Translations under genes and position numbers: made by a program
Assembly (NCBI GenBank): GCA_964576715.1
Contig: CAZNWE010000040.1
Location: forward strand, 1-37,902
Origin: SLRI01 sp964576715
GTDB taxonomy: Bacteria > Pseudomonadota > Alphaproteobacteria > Geminicoccales > Geminicoccaceae
Length of the DNA: 37,902 nucleotides
Direction: 5' to 3'
In this document: positions 1-8,567 of the stretch, one piece after another
Numbering within the stretch: the stretch's first letter is position 1
How the letters are laid out: each line of letters begins with the position of its first letter
The notes under the pieces: generated by a model
Database searches by the model: none
Seen by the model: only the letters and a program-made list of their open reading frames with translations
What the model was told of the DNA's origin: nothing

Positions 1-169
1 CCTCCCCTCGAGAACTCGGCCGGCCGCCCGACCAGCGCGCCGGCCATTTTTTTCGCTTGCCCAGGGAGTTGGCGGATGGTGGCCGACGTTCGGGCAGCGA
101 CGCGGTGCCGCCGGCGTCACCACGACCCGGTCACCGGCTCAGGAACCACGCATCGAACCAGTCGGCTGG

Positions 170-796
170 TCAGGTCGCGGCGAGATGCTCGCGGATGCCG
201 ATGACCAGGTCGTCCACCGTGCTGTCGTGGCCGAAATGGGTGACATACTCATTGTCGCCATCCATCAGGTACATGAAGGCGGAGTGGTCGACGAGATAGT
301 CGGCAAGGTCTTCGCTTTCGGCCTTGCGATAGTAGACGCGATAGACCTTGGCGATGGCATCCACTTCCTCGGGGCTGCCGGTGAGCCCGATCAATGCCGG
401 ATGAAAGAGGGCGACGTAGTCGGCGATTGCCGCCACCGTGTCGCGCTCGGGATCGACGGTGACGAAGATCGGCACGATCTGGTCGCGCTCGGCCGGCGTC
501 AATCGCTCGTAGGCGGCGACGATGGTGGCAAGGCCCAGCGGACAGACGTCGGGGCAGTAGGTGTAGCCGAAATACATGAGCTTGGCGCGGCCGGCGAAGC
601 TCGCGTCGGTGGCGCGCGCCCCGGTGTGATCGACCATGCTGAACGGTCCGCCGATCAGCGCCTTGCCCTGGTCCGCGGCCGCCTCCTCGAGCTTCGCAGC
701 GAACGGCCAGAAGCCGGCGACATAGGCCGTGACCCCGGCGAGCACAGCAAGCGCCAGCACCAGCTTGGCAGCAGCGCCGATGAACGATCGCGACAT
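170..796 (-). CDS. SCO1/SenC/PrrC family protein
   Basis: Predicted 208-residue membrane-anchored thioredoxin-fold protein. Residues 7-30 form one hydrophobic signal anchor (KLVLALAVLAG...). The soluble domain carries the SCO copper-site signature: CPDVC (C81 and C85) after a YFGYTY strand, and the distal histidine H171 in VDHSAFMYLMD. VDPERDT at 114-120 is also typical. The family binds Cu(I)/Cu(II) and helps assemble the CuA centre of cytochrome c oxidase, or acts as a thiol-disulfide reductase. I chose the ATG at 796 because GGAGG lies just upstream and the anchor follows directly; an upstream in-frame start would add about 35 non-conserved residues. No oxidase genes are in the window, so its partner is not visible. 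Family call is firm; exact role is inferred. Confidence 0.93.
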   Translation of the reverse strand: MSRSFIGAAAKLVLALAVLAGVTAYVAGFWPFAAKLEEAAADQGKALIGGPFSMVDHTGARATDASFAGRAKLMYFGYTYCPDVCPLGLATIVAAYERLTPAERDQIVPIFVTVDPERDTVAAIADYVALFHPALIGLTGSPEEVDAIAKVYRVYYRKAESEDLADYLVDHSAFMYLMDGDNEYVTHFGHDSTVDDLVIGIREHLAAT

Positions 797-985
797 GCGC
801 CCTCCACGTTTGTGCGCCAAATATGCCGCTGCGCGAACGCCGGGCCAAGAGCCGACGCATCCGGCTGCGCCTAGCGGTCGCGCCGTGCCGCCCCGCGGCA
901 CCCGCGAACTTGGCCACGATTTGTTGATTATTTTCCTATTTTGACCTATGGTTGATGCCTACCGAGCCCGCAGCGGAGCCCGAGC

Positions 986-1612
986 ATGGCCAAATCCTCT
1001 CGCAGCAAGGCACAGCGTCTGGCCAGTCGCGCCAATGGTCGCAAGTCGCGCGGGCCACGCACCGCCGCCGGCAAGGCGCGGTCGAGCCGTAACGCCCTCA
1101 AGCACGGGCTGCGCGCGGCGTCACTCGCGATCCTGCCGGACGCGCTGGGCGAGCCGGCGCGCCTCCTGGCTCGAGCGGTGCAAGAGCGGCTGGCGCCGAG
1201 CGACGTGATCGAGCTGGAGCTTACCGAGGGCATCGCCGGCGCGCTTTGGCGGTTGCGCCGGGCCCGGGAGATCGAGGATGCCCTGCTCGAGGGACGGCCG
1301 GACACGGCCGGCAGCGAGCTGCCGGCAACGGCGCTCTTGCGTCGCAGCAACAGTGTCGACGCCTTGACCCTGCTGCTGCGCTATCGCAACCAGGCGTTGG
1401 GCGAGCTGGTGCGCTTGCGGCGGCTGCTCGGCGAGCATCGGCAATCCGCCGCCGCCGAGGGTGCCGATCCGGCGCCGACGCCCGGCAGCGCCGCCGGCAC
1501 GTGGCGGCCGGACGAGCCGCGACCGGCCAACGACAACCAGTGCGCCGATGCCGGCGAGCCGTTGGCCGGCGAGCCGAGCGGCAGCGCGCCCGAGCCCGGC
1601 GCCACATCGTGA
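986..1612 (+). CDS. Basic protein of unknown function with SRANGRKSRGP N-terminal motif
   Basis: Predicted 208 residues. I do not know its function. Residues 1-50 are strongly basic and hold the most recognisable part: SRANGRKSRGPRTAAGKAR followed by SSRNALKHGL. I recall this S-x-A-N-x-x-K-S-x-G-P-x-T-x-x-G-K pattern from many uncharacterised bacterial proteins. Residues 60-150 look helical and charged (ELELTEGIAGALWRLRRARE). The last 55 residues are low-complexity Ala/Pro/Gly/Glu, probably disordered. No membrane segment or signal peptide is visible. The ATG at 986 is preceded by CGGAG at about 8 nt. It is divergent from the SCO1 gene, with an AT-rich stretch around 918-955 between them. The basic motif could suggest nucleic-acid contact, but that is a guess. 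Confidence 0.72.
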   Translation: MAKSSRSKAQRLASRANGRKSRGPRTAAGKARSSRNALKHGLRAASLAILPDALGEPARLLARAVQERLAPSDVIELELTEGIAGALWRLRRAREIEDALLEGRPDTAGSELPATALLRRSNSVDALTLLLRYRNQALGELVRLRRLLGEHRQSAAAEGADPAPTPGSAAGTWRPDEPRPANDNQCADAGEPLAGEPSGSAPEPGATS

Positions 1613-1648
1613 CAAGAGCGGCCGCCCTGAGGCATTCGGCCCCGTCGG

Positions 1649-3217
1649 TCAAAGCGCCGCCACCGCATCGGCCCAGGGGTGGATGACCTCCGCCGTGCCG
1701 TAGTGGTCGTTCTCGATCAGATCATGCAGCACCGCCACCGGGCAGGCGAAGCGCAGCGGGTAGGCCACGGCACGCGCCGGCTCGGCGCCGAAGGCCTCGG
1801 CCAGCGCATCCTTTATCGGCTGCGGCAGGTCGCGATTGACGGTGACCGTGCCGTCGCCCGCGACGTCGATCCGCCCCTGCACGAAAGCCTCCTCGAGCGA
1901 CATGTCGTAGTCGAGGATGAAGCTCAGGATCTGCATCACCGCCGGCATGATCTTGCGCCCGCCGGCGGCGCCGACGGCGATCCGCTGCGCCGGGGTCGCG
2001 GCGATCACCGGGCACATGTTGGAGAGCGGCCTCGCCCCCGGCGCCATGGAGTTGGGCCGGCCCGGCCGCGGATCGAACCACATGATGCCGTTGTTCATCA
2101 GGATGCCGGTCGACGGCAAGACCACCTTGGCACCGAAGAGCGAGAGCAGTGTCTGGGTCAAGGACACCATGTTGCCGGCCCGGTCGATGACCGAGACATG
2201 GCTGGTGCAGCTCGGTGCCGCGGTGTCGCCCGTCATGCCGTGGCCGTCCCGCTCGAGCCGCCGCGCATAGCCGTCGCGCAGCACCCGCGCGTAGGAGGTG
2301 AAGGCCGCCGCCTCGGGCCAATCGCCGTCGAACGGCTGGCCGACCAGCCCGCCGAGACACTCGACCAGCGTGGTCCCGGCGTAGAGCCCGGGCATGGCGA
2401 AGACGTCGGCCTCGCCGTAGCGGACCCTGACCGGTGCCGCCAGGGTCGCCCGACAGGCGGCGAGATCGGCCCGGCCGAGCGGGCTGCCCAATGCCGCGGC
2501 ATCGGCGGCGACCCGCTCGGCGAGGCCGCCGCGATAGAGGCTGTCGCTGCCCTCGCGGCCCAGTTCGGCCAGGCTGTCGGCGAGGCCGTGCAGCGGCAGC
2601 CGGGTCATCGCCCCGGCAGCGTCCGGCACCGGCGGCAACCCGTCCGGCAGGTAGACCGCGGCACTCGCCGGAAAGTCGCGCAGCTCGCGGGCCGCGGTCG
2701 CGATCAGCAAGGCGGCATACCAGTCGATCTCGAGCCCGTCCCTGGCCAGTCGCTCCGCCGGCGTGACCAGCTCGGCGAACGGCAACCGGCCGAAATGCTC
2801 GTGCGCCAGGCCCAGGGCGGCGAGACCGCCGGGCACGGCGAACGCCATGGGGCCCTTGAGGTTGCGGTCGTCGACCACCTGCGGCCAGCCGAACAGCTCG
2901 CCGGCTGTCGTGCCGGTCAGTGGGTAGGCGGCGGGCTCGAGGGCGGCCGGTGCGACCATGCCGCCATCGACGGCATGGGTCAGCCCGTCGTCGGCGCGGT
3001 AGACGAGCATCGTCGCACCACCGCCGAGGCCGCTCATCCAGGGCTCCGCGGCACCGAGCGCCAGGGCGGTGGCGATGGCGGCATCGACGGCATCGCCGCC
3101 GGCCGTCAGGATGTCGGCGCCGACCGCCGCGGCCGCGCGGTTCTGCGCTGCCACCACACCGTGCTTGCCGTGGACGGCATACTTGGCGAGGCGGCTGGTT
3201 TCGGCGAATGCGCTCAA
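1649..3217 (-). CDS. Gamma-glutamyltransferase-family Ntn hydrolase
   Basis: Predicted 522 residues, normal for the unprocessed precursor of this family. These enzymes self-cleave at a threonine, which becomes the N-terminal nucleophile of the small subunit; here it is T338 in CTSHVSVID. Other family marks are the N-terminal GGDAVDAAIATALAL (41-55), GLGGG (63-67), RPLSNM (396-401) and GAAGGRKIMPAVMQ (417-430). The second binding serine of the classical PLSSM motif is Asn here, and no export signal is seen. It may therefore be a cytoplasmic GGT-like acylase, glutathione hydrolase or oxamate-amidohydrolase-type enzyme rather than classical periplasmic GGT. The start is a TTG with GGAGG 9 nt upstream. 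The MFS gene lies directly upstream on the same strand, suggesting uptake coupled to hydrolysis (inference). Confidence 0.88.
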   Translation of the reverse strand: MSAFAETSRLAKYAVHGKHGVVAAQNRAAAAVGADILTAGGDAVDAAIATALALGAAEPWMSGLGGGATMLVYRADDGLTHAVDGGMVAPAALEPAAYPLTGTTAGELFGWPQVVDDRNLKGPMAFAVPGGLAALGLAHEHFGRLPFAELVTPAERLARDGLEIDWYAALLIATAARELRDFPASAAVYLPDGLPPVPDAAGAMTRLPLHGLADSLAELGREGSDSLYRGGLAERVAADAAALGSPLGRADLAACRATLAAPVRVRYGEADVFAMPGLYAGTTLVECLGGLVGQPFDGDWPEAAAFTSYARVLRDGYARRLERDGHGMTGDTAAPSCTSHVSVIDRAGNMVSLTQTLLSLFGAKVVLPSTGILMNNGIMWFDPRPGRPNSMAPGARPLSNMCPVIAATPAQRIAVGAAGGRKIMPAVMQILSFILDYDMSLEEAFVQGRIDVAGDGTVTVNRDLPQPIKDALAEAFGAEPARAVAYPLRFACPVAVLHDLIENDHYGTAEVIHPWADAVAAL

Positions 3218-3296
3218 GATCTTGATCCTCCGGCCGTGATGGGCGGGCTCAAGGCGGCGGTGCCACGCCGCAGCGAGTTGGCGCGGCAGGCGTGGC

Positions 3297-4508
3297 TCAG
3301 GCGGCCGCCTTCTCCAGCGGGTCGGCCTGCCGTGCCCGCAGCAGCGCCATGGCGATGACCGCGAGCACCAATGGCAGGGCCGCGAGGTTCATCGGCTGCC
3401 AGCTCAACCACTCGTGCAAGGCCCCGCTGGCGGCGGCGGAGACGGTGACCGCGCTGAACAGGCAGAGGTCGTTGAAGCCCTGCACCTTGCCCTTCTCGCT
3501 CGGTCGGTGCGCCCTGGTCAGCAGGGTGGTACCGCCGATGAACATGAAATTCCACCCCAAGCCGAGCAGAAAGAGCGAGCCGAGAAAGTGGCCGAACGCG
3601 ATTCCGGCCAGATTGATGGCGATGCAGGCGACCATCAGCAGCCCGCCGGTGGCGATCATCCGCTCGACCCCGAAGCGCCCGATCAGCCAGCCGGAAAAGA
3701 AGCTCGGCGCGAACATGCCGACCACATGCCACTGGATGACCGTCGCACTGTCGGCGAAGGCGAAGCCGCAGGCGAGCATCGCCAGCGGCGTCGTGGTCAT
3801 CAACAGGTTCATCGTCACATAGGCGACCAGTGCCGCAAAGAACGCGGTGAGCGCGGTCGGCTGGCGGACGATCTCGAGCAGGTGCCGCGGCGCTTCGCTG
3901 CTGCGGCCCTCGACCATCGGCAGGTCGAGGAAGGCCAGGGTCACGGTGGCGAACAGCGCCACCACGGCGATCGCCAAGTAGCAGCCGGCGAAGACGAAGG
4001 GTGGGACGAGGTTCTGCGTCGCCGTGGCGAGCTCGGGACCGAGGAAGCCCGCCACCAGCCCGCCCGCCATGACCAAGCCGATCGCTCGGGCCCGCGCCCC
4101 GAGCTTGTCGACGGCGGCACTCAGATCGGCGGCATCGGCGGCGGCGAAACGATAGTATTGGGAGAACGCGGCGAACACCCCATAGAGCAGACCGGCCGTG
4201 ATGAAGAGCGGGAAGCTCGCCTGGACCACCGCGTAGGCACCGAGAAGGCCCGAGGCGATGCCGAACAGGCCGCCGAGCACCAGGCCGCCGCGCCGCCCGA
4301 CCCGGGCCATCAACAACGAGGCCGGGAAGGTCGCCAGCATGGTGCCGAGGAATTGCGCGGCCAGCGGCAGGGTCGCCATCGCCGGGTCGGGCGCGATCGA
4401 CAGCCCGACCAGCCCGGACGTGGTGATCAGGATCGTGTTCGCCATGAAGAAAAAGGCCTGGCAGGCGGCGAGGATCGCGACATTTCGGACGAGGGAGGGT
4501 GTCTGCAT
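3297..4508 (-). CDS. MFS transporter
   Basis: Predicted 403-residue inner-membrane protein with about 12 hydrophobic helices, usual for the major facilitator superfamily. The N-terminal half has a helix 2-3 loop of MFS type (LLMARVGRRGG, cf. consensus GxLaDrxGRr), followed by GLFGIASGLLGAY. A long cytoplasmic loop sits around residues 190-210 (PMVEGRSSEAPRH). The start at 4508 (MQTPSLVRN) puts the first helix immediately after the N terminus. The frame extends upstream, but those residues are unlike an MFS N terminus and overlap the divergent gene. No strong Shine-Dalgarno site is visible, so the start is moderately uncertain. It is followed after 79 nt by the GGT-family gene on the same strand. 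Substrate cannot be read from sequence. Confidence 0.88.
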   Translation of the reverse strand: MQTPSLVRNVAILAACQAFFFMANTILITTSGLVGLSIAPDPAMATLPLAAQFLGTMLATFPASLLMARVGRRGGLVLGGLFGIASGLLGAYAVVQASFPLFITAGLLYGVFAAFSQYYRFAAADAADLSAAVDKLGARARAIGLVMAGGLVAGFLGPELATATQNLVPPFVFAGCYLAIAVVALFATVTLAFLDLPMVEGRSSEAPRHLLEIVRQPTALTAFFAALVAYVTMNLLMTTTPLAMLACGFAFADSATVIQWHVVGMFAPSFFSGWLIGRFGVERMIATGGLLMVACIAINLAGIAFGHFLGSLFLLGLGWNFMFIGGTTLLTRAHRPSEKGKVQGFNDLCLFSAVTVSAAASGALHEWLSWQPMNLAALPLVLAVIAMALLRARQADPLEKAAA

Positions 4509-4572
4509 GACGGCATTGATAGCCGGCACTCGGCACCTGCGGAACCGCATTGCGGGCAACGGGAGGGAAAAA

Positions 4573-5403
4573 ATGACGGACAGCCTGACGGTGTGGCGGG
4601 CGCTCGGCGACCAGCGTGGCGGCGCGTTCCTGCTCAAGATCGCCGTCCTCTTCGGCTTTTCGCTCGACGCCGGGTCGGCGCTGGCGCGCGGTTGCTTTCC
4701 GCTCGCCAGGGAGGACCCACCCGGCGTCCGGCTCGCCAGCCTGCCGGCGGAGGCGACGGTCGGGATCACCTTTCTCGGGCACGCCAGCTTCTGGATCGAG
4801 AGCCAGGCCGGGGTCACCGCGATCACCGACTACAATGGCCATCACCTCGGCCCCGCGACACCGACCATCGTCACCATGAACAATGCGCACGGCACCCATT
4901 TCACCAACCACCCCGACCCGGCGATCGCGCATGTGCTGCGCGGCTGGAATCCCGCCGGCGGCATCGCCGAGCACGATCTCGAGGTCGGCGACATGCGGGT
5001 CCGCAACGTGCCGACCAGCGTGCACGGGCGCAGCGGCGCGCAGGGCAACTCGAACTCGATCTTCGTCTTCGAGGTCGAGGATCTCTGCATCGCGCATCTC
5101 GGCCATTTGCATCATGTGCTGGCCGATGAGCATCTGGGCGAGCTCGGCATCATCGACATCCTGCTGGTGCCGATCGATGGTCGCTACACGATGGGCCAGG
5201 AGCTGATGCGCGAGGTGATCGCGCAGATCGGCCCCGCGGTGGTGATCCCGATGCACTATTTCGGCCGGGCGTCGCTCGACCGCTTTCTCGCCCTGATGGC
5301 CGACGAGTGGGAGGTCGTCGAGATCGGCGCCTCGACCATCCACCACGATCGTCTCGGCCTGCCGCTGCGGCAGGTGCAGGTGCTGGAGCCGGTCCGCTAT
5401 TAA
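4573..5403 (+). CDS. MBL-fold (UlaG-like) protein with altered metal site
   Basis: Predicted 276 residues. The core looks like the metal-dependent hydrolase (UlaG-like) branch of the metallo-beta-lactamase fold: GHASFWIES (69-77), a strand ending in TMNNAHGTH, GHLHH (177-181), VPIDGRYTM and IPMHYF. The usual HxHxDH motif is degenerate: in NNAHGTH (103-109) the first His is Asn and the Asp is Thr, with H106 and H109 kept. The later His residues are intact. The N terminus (about 17-39, ending SALA) looks like an export signal. I chose the ATG at 4573 for the strong GGGAGG 7-12 nt upstream. It is divergent from the MFS gene with 64 nt between starts. Possible catalytic substrate unknown; a single-metal or non-catalytic role is possible. 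Confidence 0.85.
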   Translation: MTDSLTVWRALGDQRGGAFLLKIAVLFGFSLDAGSALARGCFPLAREDPPGVRLASLPAEATVGITFLGHASFWIESQAGVTAITDYNGHHLGPATPTIVTMNNAHGTHFTNHPDPAIAHVLRGWNPAGGIAEHDLEVGDMRVRNVPTSVHGRSGAQGNSNSIFVFEVEDLCIAHLGHLHHVLADEHLGELGIIDILLVPIDGRYTMGQELMREVIAQIGPAVVIPMHYFGRASLDRFLALMADEWEVVEIGASTIHHDRLGLPLRQVQVLEPVRY

Positions 5404-5411
5404 CCAGCCGG

Positions 5412-5437
5412 CGGCGGCAGCGACGTCGCTGCCGCCG
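5412..5437 (+). terminator. GC-rich 26-bp perfect palindrome, possible terminator
   Basis: A perfect 26-bp inverted repeat centred between 5424 and 5425 begins 9 nt after the stop codon of the MBL-fold gene. It would form a very stable 13-bp hairpin with essentially no loop in RNA, or a cruciform in DNA. The following bases (TCGTCTTCACC) are only mildly T-rich, so this is not a textbook intrinsic terminator. Transcript-end protection or a protein-binding dyad are alternatives. Confidence 0.5.
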
Positions 5438-5744
5438 TCGTCTTCACCACGACTGCCGCCCGGCTCTTAACGAGCGAGCCTATCCAGGTGCCCTTTTGGC
5501 GTAGCCGCATCGCTCGGATGCCGGCAAAATTCAAGATTAAATTTACCAATCCGAGCATCACTGCCGGGTGTTTGTTTTCAATTACTTGGGCAATGAACCA
5601 CTATTTTCGGCTCGGTTAATTTTCAATCAACAGAATAGAAATCTACTTTCGCCTCTAAACTGAGGATCGATGGACGATTGCGCCGAAAATGAAAATAAAG
5701 CGGGCAGGCAAAGCGCCTCCCCAATAAACGAAAGGGCAGCGATC
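5438..5744. other. Non-coding AT-rich leader of the autotransporter gene
   Basis: About 300 nt with no supportable gene. From about 5520 to 5690 the base composition is clearly more AT-rich than the surroundings, with runs such as AATTTACC, TTGTTTTCAATTACTT and GGTTAATTTTCAATC. It lies directly upstream of the autotransporter start and probably holds its promoter and regulatory sites. I could not settle on one -35/-10 pair. Confidence 0.5.
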
Positions 5745-8280
5745 ATGATTAAGCGCACGCATTGGGCGGTTCCCGGCTTCTCGCTTCTCACCATGTTGGC
5801 CCTGGCTGCCTGCAGCAGCGGCGGCGGCGGCAATGGTGGGGGGGTCGGCGGCACCCCGTCGACGAGCAGCGGCGGCACCGTCGTCGACAGTGGTGACGGC
5901 GGCAGTTCCGGCGGCTCGGGCAGCACCGGCGGCACCGACAGCAGCGGCGGCACCGACAGCACGGGCGGCACCGGCAGCACGGGCGACACCGGCGGCTCCG
6001 GCATTACCGGCGGCGTCAGCAGCACCGGCGGCTCCGGCGGCACCGGCGCGACCGGCGGCACGAGTGGCTCCGGCAGCACCGGCGGCGTTAGCAGCTCCGG
6101 CGGCAGCGGCGGCACGGGCGGCACCGGCAGCGCCGGCGGCACGAGCGGCTCCGGCAGCACCGGCGGCTCGAGCAGCACCGGCAGCTCCGGCAGCACCGGT
6201 GCGACCAGCGGCTCGGGCGACACCGGCAGCACCGGCGCGACCGGCGGCTCGGGTGGCACGGGCAGCACCGGCTCGGGTGGCACGGGCAGCACCGGCTCGG
6301 GTGGCACGGGCAGCACCGGCTCCGGTGGCACGGGCAGCGCCGGCGCCGGCGGCTNNNNNNNNNNNNNNNNNNNNNNNNNNNNNNNNNNNNNNNNNNNNNN
6401 NNNNNNNNNNNNNNNNNNNNNNNNNNNNNNNNNNNNNNNNNNNNNNNNNNNNNNCCGGCTCCGGTGGCACGGGCAGCGCCGGCGCCGGCGGCTCTGGTGG
6501 CAGTGTGACGCCGCCACCACCGCCGCCCGCGGGCACCGATTTCACGACAGCCAATCCGTATGCCAGCTTCGCCAGCGACACGCCGAACAAGCTCGGCACG
6601 CTGCACGTCTTCGGCGACAGCTACTCCGACATCAACTCGTGGACCCGCACCTGCGGCAATGGCGGGGCGATCGCCAATTGCGTGCCCAAGGGGCAGATGT
6701 GGTCCGAGCGGCTGGTTGCCTCGGCACCCGGCTCGGCACTCAACAGCTATGCCCGCGACGGCGCCTCGGCCCTCGACGGCGGCGTCTACGGTGGCGCCAC
6801 CAACGACTTCAAGACGCAGGTCGACCAGTTCACCGCCGGTGCCAGCCTCGGCGCCAACGACCTCACGGTGGTCTACATGGGCTACAACGACGTCAACGCG
6901 CGCAGCGACCAGGCGCCGTCGATCGTCGACTACCAGGCCCAGGTGCAGCGCCTGATCGACAGCGGTGCGACCGGGGCCGAGCGGCGGTTGTTCTTGACCC
7001 TGCTGCACGATTTCGGCGCCACCCCGCACGACGCCGGCAACGTCAAGACGCCGCGCACGCTGACCATGAACCAGGGTATCATCGACACCGTCAACGGCAA
7101 GGCCAACGTCGTCGCCGTCGACATGTTCACGGTGTTCAACCGCATCGCCGCCGACCCGGCCCGCTACGGCCTGACCAATACGACCGACGTTGCCGGTCCG
7201 GGCGACGATCTCGACACGTTCCTCTACGCCGACGACCGGCACTTCAGCGCCCGCGGCCAGGAGCTGGTGGCGGAGGTCTACAACCACTACCTGACCCGCG
7301 GCTGGGACCTCGCCAACACGCTCCAGGGCAGTGCTGCGAACCAGGACCAGCTCAACAGCGACGTCGACAACCGGCTGGCCGAGCTGGCCGCACTGGATGT
7401 CGGCAAGACCGGGTTCGCGAGCTTCTTCGTCGGCGACGACGAGGCGGCGGCGCTCGGCGGCTACGATGTCGAGATGGGTGATCCGAGCCGCTCGGGCTTC
7501 GCCCAGCTGGCCCAATCGGACCGGGCGAATGCCGGGATCGGTCTCAACTACGCGATCGACGAGACCACCCGGATGGGCGTGGTGATGAGCCGCTACGGCA
7601 GCGACGACAGCTATGAGGCCGGAGCCACGGCGACACGCCTGGATACCGAGAGCGACGCGGTCAGCCTCTATGTCGACACCAAGCTCGGCAGGTTCGACCT
7701 GCGCACCAAGGCGAGCTACGCCAACGACACGCACGAGAAGGCGACCTTCGACGCGGTCGTGGGCGAGAGCAACAGTGCCCGGCACGGCGGCCGCACCATG
7801 TCGCTGGCGCAGACCGCGAGCACTGCGGTCCGGGTCCCCAATGCCTGGCTGCAGCCCTGGGTCAACATCACCTACACCCAGCAGGAGATCGACGGCTACA
7901 CCATCTCGAACCCCTATGTCTCCGACCTCACCTACTCGGGCGACAGCTTCAGCGACACCGTGGCGAGCCTCGGCCTCAACGCCACGGCCGATCGGATCGC
8001 GCTGGGCAGCCGGGCGGGCCTGACCTTCACCGGCGGGTTCGACTACACCCGCGCCCTGCAGATGGAGGATTACGAGGTGACCATCCGCGAGGCGGCGCTG
8101 AAGGGCCTGAAGCAGACCGAGACGGTGGAGCGCGATGGGGTCGACAGCTTCGGGCTCAGGCTCGGCTCGGTGCTCGACATGGGCGAGAGCCTGTCGCTCA
8201 GCGCCGACTACGCCTTGACCAAGCAGCTGGGGGTGGCGACCGACCACGCGATCACCGCCCGCTTCAACTACCGCTTTTGA
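5745..8280 (+). CDS. GDSL/SGNH esterase autotransporter with lipoprotein signal (gene interrupted by N gap)
   Basis: Predicted surface esterase secreted by its own beta-barrel (type Va). The N terminus is a lipoprotein signal: MIKR, a hydrophobic run, then lipobox LAAC with C23. Next comes a long Gly/Ser/Thr-rich linker containing the N gap, then a PPPPPP stretch. The SGNH hydrolase domain has block I FGDSYSD, block III GYNDVN and block V DDRHFS, giving Ser246, Asn335 and Asp450/His453 if the duplicated gap edges are merged. The last 270 or so residues form an autotransporter barrel ending in ARFNYRF, with the terminal Phe used by the Bam machinery. The frame differs by one either side of the gap, but this follows from the placeholder length of 100. 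Merging the 39-nt identical edges gives one continuous frame of 798 residues. Lipidated autotransporters such as NalP are known. Confidence 0.9.
6246..6341 (+). repeat. 24-bp tandem repeat in autotransporter linker
   Basis: Four consecutive 24-bp units (6246, 6270, 6294 and 6318) encode repeated GSGGTGST octapeptides. The first three are identical and the fourth has three changes. They sit at the 3' end of a longer Gly/Ser/Thr-rich coding tract starting near 5815, and immediately before the N gap. The period is a multiple of three, so copy changes would keep the frame and only alter linker length. Confidence 0.9.
6355..6454. other. Assembly gap (100 N) with 39-nt identical flanks
   Basis: Exactly 100 N, a conventional placeholder length. 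The 39 bases before the gap (6316-6354) are identical to the 39 bases after it (6455-6493). The two contigs may simply overlap here, or the gap may contain further repeat units. Removing the N and one copy (139 nt) restores a single open reading frame. Confidence 0.95.
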
Positions 8281-8295
8281 GTTGGGTAGGACCTA

Positions 8296-8317
8296 CGGCC
8301 GGCGCTAGCGCCGGCCG
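8296..8317. repeat. 22-bp perfect GC palindrome after autotransporter
   Basis: A perfect inverted repeat centred on 8306/8307 starts 16 nt after the stop codon. It has no T-run, so it is better seen as a stable 3' hairpin or protein-binding dyad than as a terminator. A true terminator follows at 8371. Confidence 0.6.
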
Positions 8318-8370
8318 CCTGGCGGTCCGCCGGAGCCCAGCGACAACCTGACCGCCGGAGGTCCTCGACT

Positions 8371-8403
8371 GGGGTGCTCGATGCGTCGAGCACCCCCATT
8401 TTT
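8371..8403 (+). terminator. Rho-independent terminator of autotransporter gene
   Basis: An 11-bp perfect stem (GGGGTGCTCGA with TCGAGCACCCC) closes a 4-nt loop (TGCG) and is followed by CA and five T. This is a textbook intrinsic terminator on the plus strand, about 90 nt after the autotransporter stop codon and upstream of the TRAP operon. Confidence 0.9.
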
Positions 8404-8567
8404 CATTGCCCGCAGGCGCCGCCGCGGCGCGCGCCGGCCACCGTGCCGGCCGTGTTTTGGTTTGAGTCCGCGACGAATGTGTGCCTAATCTCGGCCTCGC
8501 GCCGAACCGAGCGCACTACGGCCCCGCGGTTGTGCGGGCGCCGCCAAGAGAGTCAGGAGAGGTGAGC

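Noticed and set aside
3214..5346. Long minus-strand open frame covering the MBL gene and part of the MFS gene
   Set aside because: Lies out of frame with clear MFS and MBL motifs; translation is Arg/Ala/Asp-rich without recognisable features.
6355..6454. True frameshift in the autotransporter gene
   Set aside because: The frame change is explained by the arbitrary 100-N length, and merging the identical 39-nt flanks restores the frame.
6246..6493. CRISPR-like direct repeats
   Set aside because: Units are contiguous, in frame and encode a Gly/Ser/Thr linker; there are no unique spacers or cas genes.
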